Positions 38,994 through 45,525 of a DNA stretch of 48,569 nucleotides are shown here, one piece after another. Made by a program: the position numbers and the translations under genes. Positions within the stretch are counted from its first letter, which is position 1; every line of letters starts with the position of its first letter. The DNA comes from Bacillota bacterium (GTDB lineage: Bacteria > Bacillota > Clostridia > Oscillospirales > Oscillospiraceae). Under the pieces are notes generated by a model. The model ran no database searches. It was not told the origin of the DNA and saw only the letters and a program-made list of their open reading frames with translations. The DNA lies in contig JAEXWS010000240.1 of assembly GCA_023406225.1 (NCBI GenBank), positions 1-48,569 on the forward strand, read 5' to 3'.

Positions 38994-39464
38994 ATGGACC
39001 CGACCAGGCGCAGGATCCGCAAGATCGACCGGGACGCCCAGCGGTTCGTGGCACGGGCGCTGGACAACGCCAGTTTGAGCCTTTCGGATTACGACATGAT
39101 CCACACGGTGCGCCACCGGCCCGGCGTCACCCAGGACGAGCTGCGGCGGCTTTACTGCCAGGACAAGAGCACCATCGCCCGGCGGGCCGCCCGGCTGGAG
39201 CGGGAGGGCTACATCCAGCGCCGCCCGGACCCGGAGGACGGACGGCGGAAGCGGCTCTACGTCACGGACAAGGGCGACGCCCTGCGGGAGGCCAAGACGG
39301 AGGCGGAGAGCTTTTATTTCGCCTGGCTGACGGCGGAGCTGCCCGGGGAGGAGCTGGACGTGCTGTGCCGCCTGCTGGACCGGCTCCAGCTCCGCAGCCG
39401 GGACGAGCGACGGATGGAGTTCCGCCACCTGCTGGAAAGCTACCGAAACACCCATCCAAAGTAA
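38994..39464 (+). CDS. MarR-family transcriptional regulator
   Basis: 156 residues: a central winged helix (LSDYDMIHTVRHRPGVTQDELRRLY; KSTIARRAARLEREGYIQRR; wing PDPEDGRRKRLYVTDKG) flanked by dimerisation helices. The ATG at 38994 is preceded by GGGGGCGAGGGA and a strong promoter; the frame is open upstream but without signals. No divergent transporter or enzyme gene sits next to it, so its target is not evident. A repeat element directly follows. Confidence 0.88.
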   Translation: MDPTRRRIRKIDRDAQRFVARALDNASLSLSDYDMIHTVRHRPGVTQDELRRLYCQDKSTIARRAARLEREGYIQRRPDPEDGRRKRLYVTDKGDALREAKTEAESFYFAWLTAELPGEELDVLCRLLDRLQLRSRDERRMEFRHLLESYRNTHPK

Positions 39465-39466
39465 AC

Positions 39467-39493
39467 GGAGCGCCGCGGGATCCGCGGCGCTCC
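39467..39493 (+). terminator. Terminator hairpin of the MarR gene (first of two copies)
   Basis: GGAGCGCCGCGG pairs with CCGCGGCGCTCC just after the MarR stop. The T-run expected after it is missing here but present after the second copy at 39696-39722, as if an insertion separated hairpin and T-tract. Confidence 0.7.
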
Positions 39494-39695
39494 AGCCTGT
39501 TGAAAAAGCCTCGCAGAGTTCGCGCCCGGAGGCGCGAAGAAAATGAAATCCATGTTCTCCGGCGACATGTGCGTCGGAGAACATACATCCCGGTCCGTAA
39601 GTGTGCGAGCTGTCCACCCCACGGCGGACAGAGCGTGCGCGCGACGGGCCGCAGCCTGCTCGAAAAAGTGCCGAAGGCACTTTTTCGACGGCCTC
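39494..39695 (-). mobile_element. 202-bp multi-hairpin repeat element, copy B (inverted relative to copy A)
   Basis: Read on the minus strand this is the same element as 36849-37051. It has the same end motif GTCGAAAAAG, the same CGAAAAAGTGCC hairpin, and the same TTCTCCGACGCACATGTCG and TTCGCGCC blocks in the same order. Differences are scattered single bases and one small indel near the second hairpin, where the stem is kept. It is bracketed by two copies of the MarR terminator hairpin. Confidence 0.85.
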
Positions 39696-39722
39696 GAGCG
39701 CCGCGGGATCCCGCGGCGCTCC
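39696..39722 (+). repeat. Second copy of the MarR terminator hairpin
   Basis: Identical to 39468-39493 except for one extra C in the middle, and followed by TTTT. With the first copy it brackets the 202-bp element. Confidence 0.8.
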
Positions 39723-39818
39723 TTTTAGGTTTTCAAATGTCCGCCAGGGCGGCCCGCCGCGCCTGTTTCCAGCGGGCATGGCCCTCCCGGGCAAAAACCG
39801 CTTCCCCAAACAGCGCCG
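39723..39818. other. Short spacer, no gene seen
   Basis: About 95 bp between the element's right flank and the end of deoD; GC-rich, without a clear terminator for deoD. Confidence 0.5.
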
Positions 39819-40541
39819 TTACGCCAGGGACTTCCAGGCCGTCTCCAGGGCGATCTCCATCATCTCGTGGAAGGAGTCCTGCCGCTCCTGGGCGGAGAGG
39901 GCCTCTCCGGTAAAGATGTGGTCGGAGATGGTCAGGATGGAGAGGGCCTGCTTCCCCAGGCGCTGGGCGGTCCAGTAGAGGCCCGCCGTCTCCATCTCCA
40001 GCGCCAGGATGCCGAATTTCCGGTACATCTCCCCCGCCGCGGGGTCGTCGTTGTAAAACTGGTCGGCGGTGAACACCTGGCCCACGTCCGCCCGGACGCC
40101 CAGCCGCTCGGCGGCGTCCACCGCGTGGCGCAGGAGGCTGTACGAGGCGGTGGCGCAGAGCTGGCCGGGGAACCGGTACTGGTCCGCGAAATGGGAGTTG
40201 GTGGACGCGCCCAGGGCGATCACCACATCCCGAACATGGACGTCCTCCCCCACGCCGCCGGCGGAGCCGATGCGGAGGATGGACTCCACGCCGTAAAACT
40301 GGTACAGCTCATAGGTGTACAGTCCGATGGAGGGCACGCCCATGCCGTGGCCCATGACGGAGATCTCCTTCCCCTGATAGGTCCCGGTGTAGCCCAGCAT
40401 ATTGCGGACCGTGTTGAAGCAGACGGGGTTTTCCAGATAGTGTTCGGCCACGAATTTGGCCCGCAGGGGGTCGCCGGGCATCAAAACGGCCTTGGCGATG
40501 TCGCCGGGCCGGGCCTCGTTGCACGCGGATGGCGTTGCCAT
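39819..40541 (-). CDS. deoD: Purine-nucleoside phosphorylase, DeoD type
   Basis: 240 residues of the NP-I family: VLMPGDPLRAKFVAEHYL, GYTGTYQGKEISVMGHGMG (phosphate and ribose contacts), LRIGSAGGV, ALEMETAGLYWTA and LTISDHIFTGE. It phosphorolyses purine (deoxy)nucleosides to base and (deoxy)ribose-1-phosphate. AAGGAGG lies eight bases before the ATG. It is 21 bp downstream of mtnA in the same direction, so the pair may feed ribose-1-phosphate or 5-deoxy/5-methylthio-ribose-1-phosphate to the isomerase. Confidence 0.94.
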   Translation of the reverse strand: MATPSACNEARPGDIAKAVLMPGDPLRAKFVAEHYLENPVCFNTVRNMLGYTGTYQGKEISVMGHGMGVPSIGLYTYELYQFYGVESILRIGSAGGVGEDVHVRDVVIALGASTNSHFADQYRFPGQLCATASYSLLRHAVDAAERLGVRADVGQVFTADQFYNDDPAAGEMYRKFGILALEMETAGLYWTAQRLGKQALSILTISDHIFTGEALSAQERQDSFHEMMEIALETAWKSLA

Positions 40542-40562
40542 GTGGGATCCCTCCTTAATTTT

Positions 40563-41624
40563 TTATGTTTGGAACAGGGCCGCCAGGCTCCTGGAATAGG
40601 GCGGGCGGCAGACGCCCCGCTCGGTGACGATGGCTGTGATCAAATCATGGTCCGTCACGTCGAAGGCCGGATTGTAGCACTTCACCCCCGCCGGGGCCAT
40701 GGGCGTTTCATACCACATGGTCCTGATCTCCTCGCCGCTTCGCTCCTCGATGGGGATGCGGGCCCCGTCGGGGCAGTCCATGTCGATGGTGGAGGTGGGG
40801 CCCAGGACGTAAAAGGGAACGCCGTAGTGCCGGGCCAGGATGGCCACGCCGGAGGTGCCGATCTTGTTGGCGGTGTCGCCGTTGGCGGCGACCCGGTCGC
40901 AGCCCACGAAGCAGGCCTGGACCCAGCCGTTTTTCATGACGATGGAGGCCATGTTGTCGCAGATGAGCGTCACATCCACCCCCGCCCCCTGGAGTTCGTA
41001 GCTGGTGAGCCGCGCGCCCTGAAGCAGGGGCCGGGTCTCGTCGGAAAACACGCGGAACCGCATGCCCCGCTCGGTCCCCAGCAGGATGGGGCCCAGGGCC
41101 GTGCCGTACCGGGAGGTGGCCAGGGGACCGGCGTTGCAGTGGGTCAGGATGCCGTCCCCGTCCTTTACCAGGGTCAAACCATACTCGGAGATGGCTTTGC
41201 ATTTGGCGATGTCGTCCGCGTGGATGGCGGCCGCCGCCTCATACAGCGCGTCCAGCATCTGGCCCCGGGTGTCGTTCACATGCTCCAGCGCCGTGCGCAT
41301 CATGGACCGGACGGCCCAGGTCAGGTTCACCGCCGTCGGCCGGGAGGCCGCGAGCTGCTCGCCGTACCCGCTGAGGCGGCGGAGAAACACCTGCCGGTCC
41401 TCCGTGCGGATGGACTTGGCCAGCACGTACATGCAGTAGCCGGCGCAGATGCCGATGGCGGGCGCGCCCCGGACCTTCAGCGTCCGGATGGCGTCCACCA
41501 TCTCCTCCGCCGTCTGGAGCCGGACCTCCCGCTCCTCCCCTGGCAGCAGGGTCTGGTCGATGATATACAGCGCCTCCGCCCTGCGGTCGTAGCGGATGTT
41601 CTGCAAACGGGTCACTTCGTTCAT
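40563..41624 (-). CDS. mtnA: S-methyl-5-thioribose-1-phosphate isomerase (eIF2B-alpha-like)
   Basis: 353 residues: VRGAPAIGICAGYCMYVLA, LTHCNAGPLATSRYGTALG with the catalytic cysteine, VFSDETRPLLQGARLTSYEL, and CFVGCDRVAANGDTANKIGT with the catalytic aspartate. It isomerises 5-methylthioribose-1-phosphate to the ribulose form in methionine salvage; close relatives act on 5-deoxyribose-1-phosphate from radical-SAM by-products. No other methionine-salvage genes are here, so with deoD it may work in 5'-deoxynucleoside recycling. GAGAGGGG precedes the ATG. Confidence 0.9.
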   Translation of the reverse strand: MNEVTRLQNIRYDRRAEALYIIDQTLLPGEEREVRLQTAEEMVDAIRTLKVRGAPAIGICAGYCMYVLAKSIRTEDRQVFLRRLSGYGEQLAASRPTAVNLTWAVRSMMRTALEHVNDTRGQMLDALYEAAAAIHADDIAKCKAISEYGLTLVKDGDGILTHCNAGPLATSRYGTALGPILLGTERGMRFRVFSDETRPLLQGARLTSYELQGAGVDVTLICDNMASIVMKNGWVQACFVGCDRVAANGDTANKIGTSGVAILARHYGVPFYVLGPTSTIDMDCPDGARIPIEERSGEEIRTMWYETPMAPAGVKCYNPAFDVTDHDLITAIVTERGVCRPPYSRSLAALFQT

Positions 41625-41693
41625 TCCGGTCCCCTCTCTTTCCGTTCTGCCCTTATCTTACCGCAATCGCCGCCCCGGCGCAAGAGGGAGCGA

Positions 41694-41735
41694 AGGACCG
41701 CCCCGGCCGCAGACGGCGGCCGGGGCGGTCTTTCG
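41694..41735 (-). terminator. Terminator of the LCP-SLH operon
   Basis: GACCGCCCCGGCCGC pairs with GCGGCCGGGGCGGTC over a 5-base loop; it is about 45 bp beyond the SLH/transglutaminase stop. Confidence 0.8.
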
Positions 41736-41778
41736 GCTGCAAGGCGGCCGTTTGCGTCTCCTTGTTTTTTTGATCCCC

Positions 41779-43212
41779 TCACCAGTGGTGGTGGTTCCAG
41801 GACTGCTCGGGCGTCATGGCGAAAAAGGAGTAGTCCGCGGCGCTCCCGCTGTCGCCCCAGGTGGTGTCGATATGGACCTGCGCGCCGTCCAGCACGGCCA
41901 CCGTCCAGATGTGGCTGCTGTTGGACAGGGCCGTGCACTCAATGCCCTCCAGCTTCAAAAGCAGGTTATACGCCCCGGTGTACCCGTCGCATACTGCGGT
42001 CCCGTTGCGGAACAGGTTGTAGGCGATGTGGCTCAGGGAGGTGTCGTCCGCGCCGTAATCATAGACGCAGTTCTCGCAGATCCAGGTGAAGTACGCCCGG
42101 GCCTTTTCCGTCTCGGTCATGTCGGCGGTGATCGCTCCGCTCTGCCAGAGCTGGTCGTGGACGGCGATGGCGGCCTCCATGGTGAACGCCCGGTATTCCG
42201 GGAGGGCCCCCTCCGCGCTGGCGGCGGAGAAGGTCAGCGTCACGCCGCCGTCGGGCAAATAGGTGCAGTTGACGGTGTTATAGCTCTGCTCACAGTAGCT
42301 TTTGATGGAGGAGAGCGCCTGCTGCATCAGCTTGTGGGCGGTGACGGCGGAGATCGTGTCGTACTTGAGCGCCAGCACGTTTTCCCCCCGGGAGAGCATG
42401 TACCGCACGCTCTCGTCCATCTCCGCGTCTGTGGCGGGGGCGGGATGGTAGGTCCCCGCCGCCACCAGGTCCGCCAGGGTGACGCCCGCGGCGCTGTGGT
42501 CCTCCTCCAGGTCCCACGCCAGAATCACCCGCAGGGCCGGGTCCACCATCCTCGTCAGCATGGCCGCCGCCGCGCCCCGGGTAATGGGCTGGTCGGGCAG
42601 GAAGCTGCCGGTATCGTCGCTGCCCATGGAAAGCCCCGTGCGGTACAGGGTCAGGATATCCTGGAAATACGGGGTGTACTCCGTCACGTCGGTAATGTAG
42701 CGCCGGGCGGCGTAGCCCTGGGTGACCAGGGCATCGTTCACCGGCGGCAGCGCCGCTTCCGGCAGCGTACCCGCCAGCACGTGGGCCATCTGCGCCCGGG
42801 TGGCGGGCGCTTGGTAAGCGCCGTCCAGCTCCGCGCCCAGCACGCCCTCGGCCTGAAGGTACAGGAGGTACGGCTCGCAGGCGGCCTGTCCCTCCGTTCG
42901 ATAGGCGGCTGCCCCGGCCTCGGCGTCTCCCGTGCGGTACAGGCTGCGGATGCGCCCGGAGAAGATGACCGCCTGTCCCACGGTCAAAACGTCCTGAAGG
43001 CCGAAGGTCCCGTCCTCTTTGCCCACGGACAGGCCGTACTCGTACAGCGCCGTCACATTGTCGTAAAACGGCATGTCCGCCGTCAGATCGGAAAACTCCC
43101 CGGCGTAGGTCTTCCCCCGGGTGAAATTGTCCGTGGAATCCTCCGCGGCGAACGCCGGGACGCTCAAAAGCAGCGCGGCCGCCAGCAGCAGCGCGGAAAG
43201 CCGTTTTTTCAT
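41779..43212 (-). CDS. Secreted SLH-repeat protein with C-terminal transglutaminase-like domain
   Basis: 477 residues. A signal peptide (LSALLLAAALLLSVPAFA) is followed by three S-layer-homology repeats (FSDLTADMPFYDNVTALYEYGL ... ; AEGVLGAELDGAYQAPATRAQMAHVLA; DVTEYTPYFQDILTLYRTGL ... FLPDQPITRGAAAAMLTRM). The C-terminal ~150 residues are a transglutaminase/protease-like fold with Cys in GTAVCDGYTGAYNLLL, His in SNSSHIWTVAVL and Asp in VHIDTTWGD. SLH repeats bind pyruvylated cell-wall polymers. The catalytic domain could crosslink or cleave surface peptides. It is 33 bp after the LCP gene, so anchoring polymer and anchored protein may be coexpressed. Confidence 0.85.
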   Translation of the reverse strand: MKKRLSALLLAAALLLSVPAFAAEDSTDNFTRGKTYAGEFSDLTADMPFYDNVTALYEYGLSVGKEDGTFGLQDVLTVGQAVIFSGRIRSLYRTGDAEAGAAAYRTEGQAACEPYLLYLQAEGVLGAELDGAYQAPATRAQMAHVLAGTLPEAALPPVNDALVTQGYAARRYITDVTEYTPYFQDILTLYRTGLSMGSDDTGSFLPDQPITRGAAAAMLTRMVDPALRVILAWDLEEDHSAAGVTLADLVAAGTYHPAPATDAEMDESVRYMLSRGENVLALKYDTISAVTAHKLMQQALSSIKSYCEQSYNTVNCTYLPDGGVTLTFSAASAEGALPEYRAFTMEAAIAVHDQLWQSGAITADMTETEKARAYFTWICENCVYDYGADDTSLSHIAYNLFRNGTAVCDGYTGAYNLLLKLEGIECTALSNSSHIWTVAVLDGAQVHIDTTWGDSGSAADYSFFAMTPEQSWNHHHW

Positions 43213-43245
43213 CAGTTTGCCTCCTCAGGTCCTCTGTGCAGCCGG

Positions 43246-44247
43246 TCAGGGCTTGGCCAAAAGGTTCAGGTCCGCCGCCACGCGGTCCTCCACATAGGGA
43301 TTCAGATGCTGGTTCACCAGCGCCAGCGTCTCGTCCGGGTCCAGGTAGATGTATGGAGACCGCCAGTCGTTCGGCAGGGTGGAGAAGGCGATGTTCTCCG
43401 GCCCCATGCGGATGACCTTTTCCCCCAGCCACGCCAGGTTCCCCAGCGTCAGGTCCGTCTCCACGTACTTTTGAAAGATCTTCACAAAGTCCCCCACCTT
43501 GTCCAAATTGGAGAGGGTCAGGGTCTGCTTGGCCACGGCCTTCAAAAAGTTCTGCTGGGTCTGCATCCGCCCGATGTCCTCGCTGCCGTAGCCGGTGCCG
43601 TCGTTGTTGTGGCGGAAGCGGACCACCTTCATGGCCTGGGTGCCGTTCAGATGCTGCATCCCCTTTGCAAAGTGGATGGACAGGTCCTGGACGGGGTCGT
43701 CGTAATCCATATCGATGGGCACCTGGAAGTCCACGCCGCCGATGGCGTCCACCAGGGCCGCGAACCCCTTCAGGTCCACCAGCACCGTGTAGTCCACCGG
43801 AATGCCAAGCTGGTCGGAGACGACCTGCGCCAGCAGCTCCATCCCGCCGCTGCCGAAGGCCGCGTTGATCTTGTGGTTTTTGCCGTTGTAAAAAACCTTG
43901 GTGTCCCGGGGGATGCTGACGCCGTAAAAGCAGCCGTTCTCCGCGTCCACCGCCGCCAGGATGTTGGTGTCGCTGTTGCCGTTGCCGTCGTCCACGCCGG
44001 AGATGAGGATGGTGTAAAAATTCTCCTTCCGGGCGGTGTGGGCCGCCAGGGCCGCCGCCTGGGCGTCCTCCTCCGGGGCGCTCCCCGTCTCCTGGTCCGC
44101 CGCCGGCGCCGGGAGCGGCGCCTCTTTCTGCTCCGGCGCCCGGAAGACGCAGTGGACCCCGGCGTATACCGCCGCCGCCGCGAACACCACCAGCAGCAGC
44201 GTCCGGCTCCAGCTCCGCCGGCGGCGGCGCGTTCTCTTTTTCTCCAT
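43246..44247 (-). CDS. LytR-CpsA-Psr (LCP) family glycopolymer transferase
   Basis: 333 residues. A basic cytosolic start (KKRTRRRRRSWSR) and one membrane span are followed by a ~35-residue low-complexity linker. The extracellular LCP domain then has ILISGVDDGNGNSDTNILAAVD, VSIPRDTKV, KINAAFGSGGMELLAQVVSDQL, VRFRHNNDGTGYGSEDIGRMQTQQNFLKA. LCP enzymes transfer undecaprenyl-linked teichoic acid, capsule or secondary wall polymers to peptidoglycan. The conserved arginines and aspartates of the pyrophosphate site are present. AAGGAG precedes the ATG and the gene has a strong promoter. It forms an operon with the SLH protein. Confidence 0.93.
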   Translation of the reverse strand: MEKKRTRRRRRSWSRTLLLVVFAAAAVYAGVHCVFRAPEQKEAPLPAPAADQETGSAPEEDAQAAALAAHTARKENFYTILISGVDDGNGNSDTNILAAVDAENGCFYGVSIPRDTKVFYNGKNHKINAAFGSGGMELLAQVVSDQLGIPVDYTVLVDLKGFAALVDAIGGVDFQVPIDMDYDDPVQDLSIHFAKGMQHLNGTQAMKVVRFRHNNDGTGYGSEDIGRMQTQQNFLKAVAKQTLTLSNLDKVGDFVKIFQKYVETDLTLGNLAWLGEKVIRMGPENIAFSTLPNDWRSPYIYLDPDETLALVNQHLNPYVEDRVAADLNLLAKP

Positions 44248-44296
44248 GGAAACGCTTGCTCCTTAGCTCTGTTGAGATTTACATAATGTCTCCATC

Positions 44297-44325
44297 ATTA
44301 TATGATGACATTCGGTAAAACACAA
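44297..44325 (-). promoter_or_regulatory. Sigma-A promoter of the LCP-SLH operon
   Basis: Minus strand: TTGTGT, 17-base spacer, perfect TATAAT, 50 bp before the LCP start. Confidence 0.78.
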
Positions 44326-44327
44326 GA

Positions 44328-44355
44328 GGAAAATGCGCGCCGAAACGCATTTTCC
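44328..44355 (-). terminator. Hairpin between the small gene at 44443 and the LCP promoter
   Basis: GGAAAATGCG pairs perfectly with CGCATTTTCC over an 8-base loop; the T-rich arm lets it act as a weak terminator on either strand. Confidence 0.5.
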
Positions 44356-44442
44356 GGCGCGCACGGTCCCATCCGGCAAGCCCCGCGGCGTTTCCAGACC
44401 GCTGTTTTCTCCCCGCGCCTCCCTTTGGCGGCTTTGGGGCCG

Positions 44443-44691
44443 TCACGCCTCCGCGTCCTTCTCCGCCGCAAGCTGCTGCAAAAGGGTCTTGATGTCCGCC
44501 AGGAGCTGGTTTTGATAGGACAGGGCGCAGTGGATGTAGTGAAGGGTGGGGTCCGTCCGGGAGACCAGCTCCGTCCCCTCCACGGGATGGGGCCAGCGCC
44601 GCATGACCGGCTCCGCCGGGGCGGTTCCGGCGGGCTGCTGGACCGGCGCGGACCGGACCGCGCGGCAGCGGTTTCGTTGATGATTCGCCAT
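44443..44691 (-). CDS. Small hypothetical protein
   Basis: 82 residues from an ATG with GGAGG seven bases upstream; frames extending further lack a signal. The first half is basic and Pro/Ala-rich. The second half (TDPTLHYIHCALSYQNQLLADIKTLLQQLAAEKDAEA) is a probable amphipathic helix able to oligomerise. It follows spoIIID by 31 bp in the same direction and may be cotranscribed with it; I recognise no family. Confidence 0.6.
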   Translation of the reverse strand: MANHQRNRCRAVRSAPVQQPAGTAPAEPVMRRWPHPVEGTELVSRTDPTLHYIHCALSYQNQLLADIKTLLQQLAAEKDAEA

Positions 44692-44722
44692 TTTGATTCC
44701 TCCGATCTCCAGTTTTTCCCGC

Positions 44723-44971
44723 TCAGGTGCCCCGGTACTTTTTCCGGGTGGCGATGCCGCCCCGGATATGCCGCTGGGCCTTATTGACATCCAGCACCTC
44801 CTTCACCTGCAGATACAGCGCGCGGTTGAACTGGGGCAGCCGCTCGGAGATATCCTTGTGGACCGTGCTTTTGCTGATGCCGAACTTCTGCGCGGCGGCG
44901 CGGACCGTGGTCCGGTTTTCTATGATGTACAGGGCCAGGCGTTCGGCCCGCTCCTCCATATTGCCTTTCAC
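44723..44971 (-). CDS. spoIIID: Stage III sporulation protein D
   Basis: 82 residues. Its HTH, TTVRAAAQKFGISKSTVHKDI, and the conserved tail VKEVLDVNKAQRHIRGG followed by ATRKKY match SpoIIID, the mother-cell DNA-binding regulator that tunes the sigma-E regulon and sigK. The start is set at the GTG at 44971, where VKGNMEERAERLALYIIE lines up with the normal N-terminus of the family and GGGGAG lies ten bases upstream; the frame is open to 45004. This is the clearest evidence that the organism makes endospores. Confidence 0.93.
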   Translation of the reverse strand: MKGNMEERAERLALYIIENRTTVRAAAQKFGISKSTVHKDISERLPQFNRALYLQVKEVLDVNKAQRHIRGGIATRKKYRGT

Positions 44972-45056
44972 AAACACAACACTCCCCGCCTCTTGTTGGT
45001 CCATCCTATGCGCTTCCCTGGAGGGATATGACGGCGGCGCGCCGCTCCAAACACGG

Positions 45057-45090
45057 CAAAAAAAGAGGCCGGACCCCGCCGGGTCCGGCC
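45057..45090 (-). terminator. Terminator of the RPP-LspA operon
   Basis: GGCCGGACCC and GGGTCCGGCC form a perfect 10-bp stem with a 4-base loop; on the minus strand TCTTTTTTT follows, and it lies directly after the LspA-like stop. Confidence 0.85.
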
Positions 45091-45092
45091 CG

Positions 45093-45521
45093 CTATCTTT
45101 TTTTCCGCCGCGCCAGCATCAGCGCGGCCCCCAGAAAAATGGCGAGATCCGCCAGATTGAACACATACCGCCTCCAGCGGCCCGGCGCCCTGGGAAAGCG
45201 CACATAGTCGAAGACCCGGCCCCGCCCGGCCCGCTCCAGCAGGTTGCTCCCCCCGCCGCCCAGCACCAGACCCGTTCCCAGCGCGCTGCCTCTCCGGCGG
45301 CCCATCCCCAGCGCCAGGACCAGGGCCGCCGCCGAGGCCGCCAGCAGCCCCCGGCCCCGAAGGCGTCTTCCGCCGAAGGCCGCGCCGCTGTTGTAAAGGG
45401 CCTCCACCCGGACACGGCCGCCCAGATGTTCCGTGGGACGGCGGCTGCTCCGCTCCAAAAACCAGCGGACCGCCGTGCAGGCCGCCGCCGTGGCGGCGGC
45501 GGTCAAAACCGTCAGCACCAT
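45093..45521 (-). CDS. LspA-like (signal peptidase II family) membrane protein
   Basis: 142 residues with about four membrane spans. Family motifs are visible: VEALYNSGAAFGG (NxGAAFG), LGGGGSNLLERAGRGRVFDYVRF and YVFNLADLAIFLGA. In LspA the catalytic dyad is the Asp of the VxDf motif and the Asp of FNxAD; both are present here. The usually invariant Asp of NxxDR is Glu (NLLER). The product would cleave lipoprotein signal peptides, or be a diverged paralogue. The ATG at 45521 lies just past the stop of the ribosomal-GTPase fusion gene, with GGAGGAG as ribosome site, so the two are cotranscribed. Confidence 0.8.
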   Translation of the reverse strand: MVLTVLTAAATAAACTAVRWFLERSSRRPTEHLGGRVRVEALYNSGAAFGGRRLRGRGLLAASAAALVLALGMGRRRGSALGTGLVLGGGGSNLLERAGRGRVFDYVRFPRAPGRWRRYVFNLADLAIFLGAALMLARRKKR

Positions 45522-45525
45522 CGTC

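Noticed and set aside
36821..39722. Repeats at 36.8 and 39.5 kb as a CRISPR array
   Set aside because: Only two flanking copies per site, each different between sites and each a palindromic terminator; spacing is ~200 bp and the middle is itself repeated, so not spacer-like.
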